DNA from: CAVORB01 sp963736235
GTDB taxonomy: Bacteria > Pseudomonadota > Gammaproteobacteria > Chromatiales > Chromatiaceae
Length of the DNA: 64,000 nt
NCBI GenBank assembly: GCA_963736235.1
Contig: CAVTOR010000031.1
Location: forward strand, 930,001 to 994,000
Reading direction: 5' to 3'
In this document: positions 44,067 to 53,659 of the stretch, in pieces
How the letters are laid out: every line of letters starts with the position of its first letter
How positions within the stretch are numbered: the stretch's first letter is position 1
Notes under the pieces: generated by a model
Told to the model about the DNA's origin: nothing
The model's input: the letters and a program-made list of their open reading frames with translations, nothing else
Databases searched by the model: none
Position numbers and translations under genes: made by a program

Positions 44067-45362
44067 TCAGTAATTCTGGCCCGAGCAGGTCTTGGTCTGG
44101 GTGTTGTAGTTGCCGCAGGAGATCGGCGGGGTCCAGTCGGCGATGATGTCCTTGGAGCCCGGGAGGAAATCCGACCAGGCGTCGCCGGGGACCTCCGCAT
44201 CCGTCTGCCAGACCGTCTCGAACTGGCCGTCATCCTGGATCTCGCCGATCAGCACCGGCTTGGTGATGTGGTGGTTCTTCAGCATCACCGCCTTGCCGCC
44301 GGTCAGGTTCGGGGTCTCGAGCCCGATGATGGCCTCTATCACCTTGTCCGTGTCGGTGCTGCCTGCCTTCTCCACCGCCTGCACCCACAGGTTGAAGCCG
44401 ATGTAGTGAGCCTCCATCGGGTCGTTGGTGACGCGCTTGTCGTCCTTGATGAAGCCGTGCCAGGCCTCGATGAAGGCGTCGTTGGCGGGATCATCGACAC
44501 TCATGAAGTAGTTCCAGGCGGCGAGATGGCCGACCAGCGGCTTGGTGTCGATGCCGGAGAGCTCCTCCTCGCCCACGGAGAAGGCGACGACCGGAATGTC
44601 CTCGGCGGAGAGGCCCTGGTTGCCCAGCTCCTTGTAGAAGGGCACGTTGGCGTCGCCGTTGATGGTGGAGACCACGGCGGTCTTCTTGCCTTGCGAGCCG
44701 AACTTCTTGATGTCGGCGACGATGGACTGCCAGTCCGAGTGCCCGAACGGCGTGTAGTTGATCATGATGTCCTCTTCGGCCACGCCCTTCTGCTTGAGGT
44801 AGGCCTCCAGGATCTTGTTGGTGGTGCGCGGGTAGACGTAATCGGTGCCCGCCAGCACCCAGCGCTCCACGCCGACGTCGTTCATCAGGTAGTCGACCGC
44901 CGGGATGGCCTGCTGGTTGGGCGCGGCGCCGGTGTAGAAGACGTTCTTCGACGACTCCTCGCCCTCGTACTGGACCGGGTAGAAAAGCAGACCGTTGAGC
45001 TCCTCGAACACCGGCAGCACGGACTTGCGGGACACCGAGGTCCAGCAGCCGAACACCGCGGCCACCTTCTCCTTCTCGATCAGCTCGCGGGCCTTCTCGG
45101 CGAACAGGGGCCAGTCCGAGGCGGGATCCACCACCACGGCCTCCAGCTGCTTGCCGAGCACGCCGCCCTTCTTGTTCTGCTCCTCGATGAGCATGAGCAT
45201 GGTGTCCTTCAGGGTCGTCTCGCTGATGGCCATGGTGCCGGACAGCGAGTGCAGCACACCCACCTTGATGGTGTCGGCCGCCGCGAGCGCGCCGGACAGG
45301 CACAGGCTCAAAGCGGCACTCACGCCCATGAGCGAGGTCTTGAAGAGTTCGCGTTTCCGCAT
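44067..45362 (-). CDS. urtA: urea ABC transporter substrate-binding protein UrtA
   Basis: 431 residues from ATG 45362, with GGGAG 8 bases upstream. A signal peptide (MRKRELFKTSLMGVSAALSL...GALAAA) leads into a periplasmic binding protein: DTIKVGVLHSLSGTMAISET, DPASDWPLFAEKARELIEKE, VFGCWTSVSRKSVLPVFEEL, LLFYPVQYEGEESSKNVFYTGAAPNQQ and DYVYPRTTNKILEAYLK, all typical of UrtA. The C terminus has two cysteines (ISCGNYNTQTKTCSG) that could form a disulfide. First gene of the urea operon, behind a sigma-54 promoter. Confidence 0.97.
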   Translation of the reverse strand: MRKRELFKTSLMGVSAALSLCLSGALAAADTIKVGVLHSLSGTMAISETTLKDTMLMLIEEQNKKGGVLGKQLEAVVVDPASDWPLFAEKARELIEKEKVAAVFGCWTSVSRKSVLPVFEELNGLLFYPVQYEGEESSKNVFYTGAAPNQQAIPAVDYLMNDVGVERWVLAGTDYVYPRTTNKILEAYLKQKGVAEEDIMINYTPFGHSDWQSIVADIKKFGSQGKKTAVVSTINGDANVPFYKELGNQGLSAEDIPVVAFSVGEEELSGIDTKPLVGHLAAWNYFMSVDDPANDAFIEAWHGFIKDDKRVTNDPMEAHYIGFNLWVQAVEKAGSTDTDKVIEAIIGLETPNLTGGKAVMLKNHHITKPVLIGEIQDDGQFETVWQTDAEVPGDAWSDFLPGSKDIIADWTPPISCGNYNTQTKTCSGQNY

Positions 45363-45431
45363 TCGTTGGACTCCCGAATCGTGTGTCGTCAATAGGACGG
45401 CGGCGCACGATGCGCTCGCCGCCACAACAAC

Positions 45432-45447
45432 AGCAATGCCCGTGCCA
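45432..45447 (-). promoter_or_regulatory. sigma-54 (RpoN) promoter of the urt-ure operon
   Basis: Read on the minus strand the sequence is TGGCACGGGCATTGCT, matching the sigma-54 consensus TGGCACG-N4-TTGCA/T exactly, with GG and GC dinucleotides at -24 and -12. The predicted transcription start is near 45421, about 60 bases before the urtA ATG. Confidence 0.85.
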
Positions 45448-45510
45448 CGAAGCCAACCCGCTCATTCGGCTAGCGTTTTGGTTGAGCAGAGGGGAGAAAA
45501 CGCCATCGAG

Positions 45511-45527
45511 CGCACCAAGGAGGTGCG
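45511..45527 (-). promoter_or_regulatory. NtrC-type enhancer binding site
   Basis: CGCACC-AAGGA-GGTGCG is a perfect palindrome that fits the NtrC consensus GCACC-N5-GGTGC. Its centre is about 98 bp upstream of the sigma-54-dependent start predicted for urtA, a normal enhancer distance. Confidence 0.75.
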
Positions 45528-45591
45528 CCGCGTCAGTTTCAGTGCAGGATAGGCGCCCCATCTTGGGGCGCGCAGGGTCGGCCGATCGACG

Positions 45592-47259
45592 TCAGCCCGA
45601 CTCGGACGGCGGTGCCGCCGGCGCCGGGTACCACTGCTCCGTGGGCACCAGCTTGGGCTGCGGCGGATCCGCGACGTAGGCCGGGGTCATGATCGCAACG
45701 CCGTACTCGTTGAACACGTCCAGGATGTTCCGGTGCAGCGCGGTGTAGAGCTGCATCATGTGCCTGGGATCCGTGCAGTGGGCGTTGAGCTCGTAGGTCA
45801 CCGCGAAATCCCCGAGCGCCTTCTGCAGCACGAAGGGCTCCGGCTTCTTGAGCAGACCAGGCGTGCGATCCGCGGCGAGCTTGAGAATGGCCTCGACTTG
45901 CCGCCAGGGGGTCTCGTAGCCGATACCCACCGTGGTATGAAGGATCAGCCCTTGCTCATCGGCCAGGGAACTGTAGTTGACCACCTCGCCGCTCAGGATG
46001 GCGGTGCTCGGGATCGACACCTCTTCGTTCTTGAGGGAACGCAGCCGCGTCACCAGCACCCGCATCTCCATGACGTCGCCAATGGTGTCGTTGATCCTGA
46101 CCCGATCCCCGACCCGGAAGGGGCGCCGGTAGACCAGGCTGTAGCCGGCGATGATGTTGGCGATGATGGACGAGGACCCGAGGGAGACGATCAGGCCGAG
46201 CAAGAGCGAGATGCCCTTGAAGGCCTCCGAGTCGGAGCCGGGAATGTAAGGATAGGCGACCACCAGGGCGAAGATAAGGACCAGCATGCGCAGGATGCGG
46301 TAAGTAGGCCAGGCCCATTCCCGCTCGAAGGACGCCAGGGTGACGACGCCGCCGTCGATGTTCTCGAAAAAGACCCGGATCATTCGCAGGACGTAGCGGG
46401 TGACGAAGTACAGAACGACCAGGAACACCAGATCCGGGATCGTCGCCAGCACCGATTGGCCCATGGTATGCAGGGGCGACAGGATGAGGTCGAACAGCCA
46501 GGCCGCGAACGGGCGGGTCCAAGGGTAGAGACCGAGCACGAAGTTCAAATAGGCGTACACGAGCAGGGCCAGCAGAACGAACTGGACCGCCCTGATCAAC
46601 CCGCGCAGGATCTTGGCGAGCTGCTGTGCCCTGACGAAGCGGGACGACTGCGTCTCCAAGGCCTTGAGGTAGCTCTTCAGGCGCCGCACGACGAAGTCGT
46701 CGAGGCTACCGAACGCCTTGCGAAAACCGAAGAACAGGCCCACCGCGACGAGTGTGACCCCCAGGGCGTAGAGGCTGTTGCGCAGCAGCACCGGCGGGCT
46801 CCGGTCCAATCGGTAGTCAGTGATCGTCTCCTGGAGCCGCAGCTGGACCGTCTCGGCGAGAAGCTTGCGATCGATACCCTCTATCTCGGCGTCGAGGTCG
46901 AACATGTCGAACACCATTCGATCCCCGACCCTGAACTCCGTACGGTCGGCCACTTCCTTCGCGGTCACGTCGCCCGGAGCGATCTCCTCGTCCGCGGCGA
47001 TGGCGATGATGCGCCGCCGGATCTCCGCCGCGCGCCGTTGCGCGGGATATCCGGATATTCCCCTGACCGAGAGGATTAAGTGGCCGTCGACGACCACGTC
47101 GGCTTTCTCCCAAGGCGCCGCTCCCGTTTCCCGGGTCGGGTCTTGCGCATGCGCGGCGAACGCCGTGCAGGAGATCCAGGCAACCAGGAGGATGCCCACC
47201 GCGCGCCGCCCCGACCTCGTCGAGCCAGTCAATCGATCGCCAGTTCCGAATCCGAGCAT
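45592..47259 (-). CDS. MscS-family mechanosensitive channel protein
   Basis: About 555 residues from ATG 47259 (an earlier ATG at 47358 adds an unlikely basic extension). Signal peptide (RRAVGILLVAWISCTAFAAHAQ), a periplasmic region with VVVDGHLILSVRGISGYPAQRRAAEIRRRI, then membrane helices from about residue 160 (LYALGVTLVAVGLFFGF, AVQFVLLALLVYAYLNFVLG, LATIPDLVFLVVLYFVTRYVL). The MscS core is SLLLGLIVSLGSSSIIANII, AGYSLVYRRPFRVGDRVRIN, DTIGDVMEMRVLVTRLRSLKNEEVSIPSTAI. It should open on membrane tension or gate small solutes. Its upstream neighbour is the yyaL-like gene. Confidence 0.9.
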   Translation of the reverse strand: MLGFGTGDRLTGSTRSGRRAVGILLVAWISCTAFAAHAQDPTRETGAAPWEKADVVVDGHLILSVRGISGYPAQRRAAEIRRRIIAIAADEEIAPGDVTAKEVADRTEFRVGDRMVFDMFDLDAEIEGIDRKLLAETVQLRLQETITDYRLDRSPPVLLRNSLYALGVTLVAVGLFFGFRKAFGSLDDFVVRRLKSYLKALETQSSRFVRAQQLAKILRGLIRAVQFVLLALLVYAYLNFVLGLYPWTRPFAAWLFDLILSPLHTMGQSVLATIPDLVFLVVLYFVTRYVLRMIRVFFENIDGGVVTLASFEREWAWPTYRILRMLVLIFALVVAYPYIPGSDSEAFKGISLLLGLIVSLGSSSIIANIIAGYSLVYRRPFRVGDRVRINDTIGDVMEMRVLVTRLRSLKNEEVSIPSTAILSGEVVNYSSLADEQGLILHTTVGIGYETPWRQVEAILKLAADRTPGLLKKPEPFVLQKALGDFAVTYELNAHCTDPRHMMQLYTALHRNILDVFNEYGVAIMTPAYVADPPQPKLVPTEQWYPAPAAPPSESG

Positions 47260-47473
47260 CGCGAGCACCCTTACTGCCCGGGCTCGCTGTACCGAGCACG
47301 GTACGCTGATCAGAGAATGAGCCGACGACAAGCGGCGTTTTGGACAGTGTGCTCGCATCAGTCAATCATCCCGCGCAAAACACGCCGATAAAGTACCGCC
47401 GCCGCCCGCTGGCGTCGATAGATACGCAAGGGCGGCTGGGAGAAGAAGGCGCTCGCGGCAGCGGATACCCAGA

Positions 47474-49551
47474 CTACGCGGGGCGCAGGAGCTCCCCAAG
47501 CGCAACTGCGTCTTCGAGCGGCGGCTCGCAGCGGGTCCCGGCGCAGCGATAGGCCCTGGTCAGGGCACCCGGGCGCATGCCCGCGAGCGTGCCAGGAAGA
47601 TTCCGCTCGGCCGAGGGGATGGCCAGCACCAGCCGGCGCGGGGCGAAATCGCGCTGGGCGATCGCCCGCCAGCGCTCCAGCTCGTCCCCTTCGCCGCGGA
47701 TGACGATGGTTTCGCTCGGGTTGAGATGCTCGTCCAGGGCGGCGAGCAGGCTGGCGTGGGCGTAGGGGAGACGGCGCATCTGCTCGGATGCGAGTGCCAG
47801 CGCGCCTTGCGCGGCCTCCAGGTAGCGCACGTCTCCGACTAGGTGCCCCAGGCGCTGCAGCACTTGGGCGGCGATGCCGTTGCCGGCGGGGATGGATTCG
47901 TCGCTCAGGGGCTTGGGGCGGTGAATCAGGCGCTCGTGATCGTCGGAGGTGAAGAAGAAGCCGCCCTCCTCCGCATCCTGGAAATGCGCCAGCAGAACAT
48001 CGGCCAGCTCGATGGCGAATTCCAGATACGCCCTGTGCCAGCGGGCTTGCAGCAGCTCCAGCAGGGCGTCGATGAGGTTGGAATAGTCGTCCAGATAGGC
48101 GTTGAGATGCGCCTTGCCGTCCTTGCAGGTGGCGAGCAGGCGTCCGTCCCGCCACAGATTCGCCTGAACGAAGGACAAGGCCCGCCGCGCGGAATCCAGG
48201 TAGTCGTCGTTGCCCAGAACGCGGGCGGCGCGGGCCATGCCCTTGATCATCAGGCCGTTCCATGCGGTGAGGATCTTCTCGTCGCGGCCGGGGCGCACCC
48301 GCCGCTCGCGCTCGCGAAAAAGCCGTTGCCCTGGCCTGGGCGAGCAGCGCGGAGACCGCGTCCGCCGGCTTGCCAAGGTCGGCGGCCACCGCATGCGGAT
48401 CGCGATAGGTATGCAGGTGCCAGCGCCCCTCGAAATTGGGGTCCGAATCCAGGCCGTAGACGGGCGCGAAGACCTGGTACTCCTCGGCCGGGAGGAGTCC
48501 CCTCACCTGGTCGCGATCCCAGACGTAGAACTTCCCCTCGTGACCCTCGCTGTCCGCGTCCAAGCTGGAGTAGTAGCCGCCACTCGGGTCCTGCATTTCC
48601 CGCATCACCCAGTCGGCGGTGGCCTCGGCGGCCTCCCGGAACAGCGGTTCACGGGTGATCTGCCAAGCGTCGCAGCAAAGCGCGAGCAGCGGCCCGTTGT
48701 CGTAGAGCATCTTCTCGAAGTGCGGGATCATCCAGCGCTCGTCCACCGAGTAGCGGCAGAAACCGCCCCCGAGCTGGTCGTTGATGCCGCCTTTAACCAT
48801 GCGCTCCAGGGTCTGGACCGCCATGCTCAGGGCCTGGTCCTCCGCGGTGCCGGCCGCCGCCGCGGCGGCGTGGTGACGAAGCAGCAGCTCCAGGTTGGTG
48901 GGGTGAGGGAACTTGGGCGCGCTGCCGAAACCGCCGTAGCGGGCGTCGAAGCTCTGGGCGAGCTGGCGCACGGCGGCCTCGATGGGCTCGTCGTCGGTGA
49001 TCTCGGAGCCCCCGTTCCGCGTGGCCTCGACCTGACCCAGGGCCGCCATGAGGGAGCTGTTCTGCTCGCGGATGGCGTCCTCCCGCTCTCGGTAGGCGCC
49101 CTCCACGCGCTGCATCAGGTCGGTGAAGGCGATCAAGCCGTGGCGCGGCTCGCGTGGGAAGTAGGTGCCGGCGAAGAAGGGCTTGTGGTCGTCAGGGGTG
49201 AGAAAAACGGTCAGGGGCCAGCCGCCGGGGCGCTGGGTCAGAAGCTGGTGCGCGGTCTGGTAGATCTTGTCCAGGTCCGGGCGCTCCTCGCGATCCACCT
49301 TGATGTTGACGAATAGCCGATTCATCACCGCGGCCGTCGCGGGGTCCTCGAACGATTCGTGCGCCATGACGTGGCACCAGTGGCAGGCCGAGTAGCCGAT
49401 CGAGAGCAGGATGGGCTTGTCCTGGGCGCGTGCGAGACTGAGCGCCTCACCGCACCACGGCCACCAGTCCACCGGGTTGTGGGCATGCTGCTGCAGATAG
49501 GGGCTGGTGGCTTCCGACGAGACGATTGTTGTGGACGGAGGGGTCCGACAT
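47474..49551 (-). CDS. YyaL/DUF255 thioredoxin-fold protein, two frameshifts
   Basis: Joined over two breaks the protein is about 690 residues. From ATG 49551 (MSDPSVHNNRL) the frame must shift near 49520 to read ATSPYLQQHAHNPVDWWPWC, then IGYSACHWCHVMAHESFEDP (thioredoxin-like CHWC motif), VNIKVDREERPDLD, GGWPLTVFLTPDDHKPFFAG, FGSAPKFPHPTNLELLLRHH and GGFCRYSVDERWMIPHFEKM. A second shift near 48315-48330 leads to LFRERERRVRPGRDEKILTAWNGLMIKGMA and the (alpha/alpha)6-barrel C-terminal part. These features define the YyaL (spermatogenesis-associated 20-like) family, of unknown function. Breaks lie in otherwise conserved sequence. Confidence 0.9.
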
Positions 49552-49680
49552 GACAGGCACCTTGAGCGGGGCTAGTTGTCCCCGGACAATGGGTGCACCG
49601 CTAGCGACCTCCAACCGGCCCGCGGCAGTCCGGCCTTTATCTGATACGCTTTGTCGCTTCGCAGAAAAGGTAGCAGCGAC

Positions 49681-50877
49681 ATGAATGCCCCCGCCATTCG
49701 TCTCAAGAAGGATCAGGAACGCCGCATGCTGGCGGGCCACTGCTGGGTTTACAGCAACGAGGTGGACACCGAGGCAACGCCGCTCAAGGCGTTCGAGCCC
49801 GGACAGCCGGTGGAGGTGGTCAGCCAAAGCGGCCGTTGGCTGGGTTTCGGCTACGTCAATCCGCACTCGCTGATCTGCGCGCGGGTGGTCAGCCATGATC
49901 GCCGGCGCCCGCTGACTCCCTCACTGTGGGTGCAGCGGCTGCGTTCCGCCCTGGAACTGCGCGAGCGGCTCTACCGCCGCCCCTTCTACCGCCTGGTCTT
50001 CGGCGAGAGCGACGGCCTGCCCGGACTGGTGGTCGACCGTTATGGCGATCTGCTCTCGGTTCAGATCACCACCGCCGGCATGGACAGGGCGCGCGCCGAC
50101 ATCCTCACCGCCCTGGAGCAGGTAGTGCGGCCGAAGACCATCATCCTGCGCAACGACACCCAGGTTCGCGAGCTGGAAGGTCTGACGCTGGGCGTGGAAA
50201 CGGTACTCGGCGATGCGCCGGACCAGCTGGAGCTCACGGAGAACGACACCCGTTTCCTGGTCTCGCCGGTCAGCGGTCAGAAGACGGGCTGGTTCTACGA
50301 CCAGGCGGAGAACCGAGCCCGCCTCGCCCGGTTCGGGGTCCCGAATCGCGTGCTGGACGTGTGCAGCTACGTCGGCGCCTGGGGCGTCCAGGCCGCCGTC
50401 GCCGGCGCCGAGGAGGTGGTCTGCGTCGACAGCTCGCCCGCCGCGCTGGAGCAGGTCGGAGAGAACGCGGATCGAAACGGCGTCGTCGCGCGCATCAGCG
50501 GCCTGCAGGGAGATGCCTTCGACGTGCTGCGCGTGTTGCGCGAGCAGGAGGAGCGCTTCGACCTGGTCATTCTGGACCCTCCAGCCTTCATCAAGCGGCG
50601 CAAGGACGAGAAGGAGGGCGCTCAGGCCTACCAACGGCTGAACCGCCTGGGTCTCGAGCTGCTGGAGCACGGGGGCCTGCTGGTGACCTCTTCGTGCTCC
50701 TACCACATGGGGCGTGACGCCTTCCTGCGGATCGTGCAACAGGCCGCCCGCCGCGCCGGGCGCAGTCTGCAGCTGCTGGAAGTCGGCGGCCAGGGGCCTG
50801 ACCATCCGGTGCATCCGGCCATCCCGGAGACGGCCTATCTCAAGACCTTCGTCCTGCGGGCCCTGCCCGAGCTTTGA
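49681..50877 (+). CDS. rlmI: class I SAM-dependent rRNA methyltransferase, RlmI type
   Basis: 398 residues from ATG 49681. N-terminal PUA domain (IRLKKDQERRMLAGHCWVYSNEV; WLGFGYVNPHSLICARVVS), the central RLYRRPFYRLVFGESDGLPGLVVDRYGD, then SPVSGQKTGWFYDQAENRA, the SAM-binding DVCSYVGAWGVQAAVAGAEEV, motif IV ILDPPAFIKRRKDEKEGAQAY and the catalytic-loop SSCSYHMG. This is the RlmI/RlmK-like 23S rRNA m5C methyltransferase family (E. coli C1962). The gene is divergent from the yyaL-like gene. Confidence 0.92.
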   Translation: MNAPAIRLKKDQERRMLAGHCWVYSNEVDTEATPLKAFEPGQPVEVVSQSGRWLGFGYVNPHSLICARVVSHDRRRPLTPSLWVQRLRSALELRERLYRRPFYRLVFGESDGLPGLVVDRYGDLLSVQITTAGMDRARADILTALEQVVRPKTIILRNDTQVRELEGLTLGVETVLGDAPDQLELTENDTRFLVSPVSGQKTGWFYDQAENRARLARFGVPNRVLDVCSYVGAWGVQAAVAGAEEVVCVDSSPAALEQVGENADRNGVVARISGLQGDAFDVLRVLREQEERFDLVILDPPAFIKRRKDEKEGAQAYQRLNRLGLELLEHGGLLVTSSCSYHMGRDAFLRIVQQAARRAGRSLQLLEVGGQGPDHPVHPAIPETAYLKTFVLRALPEL

Positions 50878-50937
50878 GCGTCCCGAATCGCGCAAAGACA
50901 ATCTAGCGTAAAGTCATAATCTTGCCTAGAATTGCTC

Positions 50938-51579
50938 ATGCAACGCCTCACCCTGTGGCCCGACTCGGGCTGTCCTGGAGAAGCAAACGTGCCGCAACTC
51001 TTTCCGATTCACACAATTCGCGCCGGCGTGCCCCTCGAAGGCCGTTTTCGGGGCACTCTCCGGCTGTGGCGGCTGGCGACGCTCGTTAGCCTGCTCCCGT
51101 TGATTGGGTCGCTCGCCGGTTGTGCCTCAACTCCGCCGGAAACGCGCCTCGTCGCCGATCAGGTGGTCGTCAAGAAATCCGAGCGCAAGCTCATGCTCAT
51201 GCAGGGCGGTAAGCCGATCCGGGAGTATCGGGTCGCCCTCGGCGATAACCCGTACGGCCACAAGATGTACCAGGGCGACGAACGAACACCGGAGGGTGAC
51301 TACATCCTCGACTGGCGTAACCCGCGCAGCAATTTCTACAAGTCGATCCACGTCTCTTACCCGAACGAGCGTGATCGGCTCTTTGCCCGCGCCTTGGGCG
51401 ATGACCCGGGTGGCATGATCATGATCCACGGCCTGCCGAACTACTTGCCCGCAAACGCCGCGCTGGCGAACTACAACCGGCGCGACTGGACCGACGGCTG
51501 CATCGCCGTGGACAACAAGGAAATGGACGAGATCTGGCAGGCGGTCAGAGACGGGACACCGATTCGCATCCTGCCCTGA
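50938..51579 (+). CDS. L,D-transpeptidase (YkuD domain) lipoprotein
   Basis: 213 residues from ATG 50938 (TTG 50932 possible). A long N terminus with a hydrophobic helix ends in the lipobox LAGC (LPLIGSLAGCASTPP), so the protein is predicted to be lipidated. The YkuD domain has VVKKSERKLMLMQGGKPIREYRVALG, GDERTPEGDYILDWRNPRS and the catalytic-site HGLPN ... DWTDGCIAVDNKEMDE with the nucleophilic Cys. It resembles the YafK/ErfK type that cross-links peptidoglycan or attaches proteins to it. Confidence 0.9.
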   Translation: MQRLTLWPDSGCPGEANVPQLFPIHTIRAGVPLEGRFRGTLRLWRLATLVSLLPLIGSLAGCASTPPETRLVADQVVVKKSERKLMLMQGGKPIREYRVALGDNPYGHKMYQGDERTPEGDYILDWRNPRSNFYKSIHVSYPNERDRLFARALGDDPGGMIMIHGLPNYLPANAALANYNRRDWTDGCIAVDNKEMDEIWQAVRDGTPIRILP

Positions 51580-51864
51580 CGCAAGCCGCCCTGCCGCCGG
51601 CGACGCCTCTGCGGGTCCGCATCGTCTCGGATACGCCCGCGAGCGGTTCTGAGAAGATAGTCACGAACGTCGTCGAGGCCAAAGGATAGGCTGTAGCTGG
51701 CACTGGGCATCCGCCTGACGACCCTGTTCGGTGCTCGACGTCCTCAGAAGCCTGGGAACCCAAGTCCGGCGCCATCGAGGGGCCGGACCTCGGCATACAA
51801 CGACCATGTCCGCGGGGCGTTTGTAACCGGACCCGCGGCCAACTGAACGAAGCGAGGGAAGTCC

Positions 51865-52047
51865 GTGAGCAAGAACAACAACCCCATTGAAGTGACCGTC
51901 CAGAATGAGGTGAACGGCCCGTTCCGCCCCAAGCTGAAGGACTGGGAAAAAGGCATTCAAGCGGAGTTCCTGCAGACGTTGCGCGAGCTGGATCTCGGAC
52001 TCGCCGCCAATCTCGAGGACCGTTCTCCCCCGCAGCCGAAACGTTGA
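51865..52047 (+). CDS. small hypothetical protein
   Basis: 60 residues from a GTG at 51865 with GAGGGAAG upstream (MSKNNNPIEVTVQNEVNGPF, then RPKLKDWEKGIQAEFLQTLR). The peptide is hydrophilic and ends with DRSPPQPKR. No family recognised. A perfect 12-bp hairpin follows immediately after its stop, which supports a real short transcription unit. Confidence 0.5.
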   Translation: MSKNNNPIEVTVQNEVNGPFRPKLKDWEKGIQAEFLQTLRELDLGLAANLEDRSPPQPKR

Positions 52048-52051
52048 GCCT

Positions 52052-52085
52052 CCGAGCGGCCGGCCGAATCCTACCGGCCGCTCGG
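52052..52085 (+). terminator. perfect 12-bp hairpin after small gene
   Basis: CCGAGCGGCCGG, loop CCGAATCCTA, CCGGCCGCTCGG. No T-tract follows, so it may be a Rho-assisted terminator or a stabilising 3' structure. Confidence 0.55.
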
Positions 52086-52479
52086 GGAGCGCCACCTTCC
52101 ACGCCGAATGGATGCCGCGGCTCTCCGTTGCCGACGTGACCGCTGATCCTGACACTTGAGAACCAGCGTCGGCGGCAAATCAAGTCGGAAAGGCCGGAAT
52201 AGCTTCTCCCCGCGCTCGGCCCGAACGGAGGAGGCGCGACAACGACTTCCTCCCAGAGCTGGCAAGCAGTCGGCTTGCTACCATCTTCTCCTCGGTCCCC
52301 GGCGAAGTGCGACGATTGGAGTGAATCGCGAGGGGTCCGCGTGGCCGATGCCACCCCTTCAGGTGCAAGGCAGCGCGGCACGGCGATAGAATGCCGGGGC
52401 GCGGTGCCACCCCGGACATTCCCTCGGGGTCGCGACCAGGCTTCTCATCGTCGTCGTTTGCTACTCAGGGTTCGTCTCC
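52086..52479. other. intergenic region, no recognised gene
   Basis: About 390 bases before the hydrolase lipoprotein gene. Frames present here are shadows or lack ribosome sites; I see no RNA gene or motif beyond the preceding hairpin. The sequence TTCGTCTCC just before 52480 gives only a weak ribosome site. Confidence 0.4.
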
Positions 52480-53589
52480 ATGCCCATCTTCCGTTCCCGC
52501 ATCACCGCCCCCTTGCTGGTTTGGATTCTGGCCTTGCCGCTCCTTCAGGGTTGCGGGTCGTCCGCCGAAGCGCCCGTCGCGGCGCCCGGATCAGGCGCAA
52601 CGGACACGGATCCGCGCCAAGTGGAGGTCTTTTTCGCGACCAACCGCGCGCCGGAGGACGGGACAACAGTAACCTTCGGGTCGGAGCGCGGCGCCCTCGC
52701 CTACGGCGTGGCCGGCATCGGCATACCTCCAAACCACGAGATAGGCCGCCACGAGACACCTTCGGTGTTCAAGTTCGAATGGTCCCCGGACGAGCGCAAG
52801 CACATCTCCGTCCGGGACGTGAAGCCGCTCGATCGGGACGAGTTCTTCGAGCGGCTGGCCTTCGCCATCAACCTCTCCCCCAACCGCAGCCTCATGGTGT
52901 TCGTTCACGGGTACAACACCGAGTTCGAGGAGGCCGTCCGCCTGTTGGCACAGTTCGCCACCGACCTCAAGTTCTCCGGCCCGGTGTTGCTTTTCAGTTG
53001 GCCATCTCAGGGCGGCGTCACCGGCTACTCGGTGGACGAGACCAACGCTGAGTGGGCCCAGCCGCATCTCGGCAAGGTGCTCAATGACCTGTTGGACCTG
53101 ACGCCAGCACGCCAGATCTACCTGGTCGCGCACAGCATGGGCAGTCGCGTAATCACCCGCGCCTACAATAGTCTGGCCGGCGACCGCACCGTCTACGGCC
53201 CGAACCCGATGCGCGAGATGATCCTGGTCGCGCCCGACATCGACGCCGACGTCTTCCGCCAGGACATCGCACCGCGCCTCGCGCGCAACGGTATTCACGT
53301 TACCCTGTACGCCTCGTCCGCGGATCGGGCGCTGATGGCCTCGAAGGCATTCCATGGCTACGCGCGTGCGGGCGATTCCGGCGATGATCTGGTGATCGTG
53401 CAGGGGGTTGAGACGGTGGACGCGAGGGATGCCCAGGGGGGGCTGCTCGGGCACTCCTACTTCGCCGAGGACCGGCGCATCATGGAAGACATCTTCGGCA
53501 TCGTGCAGACCGGTCAACGGGCCGACAACCGATTCGGACTGCAAGCGGTCGATGTCCCCGCTGGCCGCTATTGGACCTTCCGCAAATAG
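52480..53589 (+). CDS. alpha/beta-hydrolase lipoprotein (DUF900 type)
   Basis: 369 residues. Signal peptide with lipobox LLQGC (LVWILALPLLQGCGSSAEAP). The mature part has QVEVFFATNRAPEDG, GIGIPPNHEIGRHETPS, then NRSLMVFVHGYNTEFEEAV, PVLLFSWPSQGGVTGYSVDETNAEW and the nucleophile elbow YLVAHSMGSRVITRA (GxSxG variant H-S-M-G-S), with later EMILVAPDIDADVFRQDI and GHSYFAEDRRIMEDI supplying the acid and His. These mark the DUF900 esterase/lipase-like family. It probably sits in the envelope; the substrate is unknown. Confidence 0.87.
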   Translation: MPIFRSRITAPLLVWILALPLLQGCGSSAEAPVAAPGSGATDTDPRQVEVFFATNRAPEDGTTVTFGSERGALAYGVAGIGIPPNHEIGRHETPSVFKFEWSPDERKHISVRDVKPLDRDEFFERLAFAINLSPNRSLMVFVHGYNTEFEEAVRLLAQFATDLKFSGPVLLFSWPSQGGVTGYSVDETNAEWAQPHLGKVLNDLLDLTPARQIYLVAHSMGSRVITRAYNSLAGDRTVYGPNPMREMILVAPDIDADVFRQDIAPRLARNGIHVTLYASSADRALMASKAFHGYARAGDSGDDLVIVQGVETVDARDAQGGLLGHSYFAEDRRIMEDIFGIVQTGQRADNRFGLQAVDVPAGRYWTFRK

Positions 53590-53659
53590 GCTTTCGTGCC
53601 GTTTGCCGCCGGGCGCATCCCGACGGCTCCCGCTCCTTCAGGGCGGCGGGGCGGAGGGA

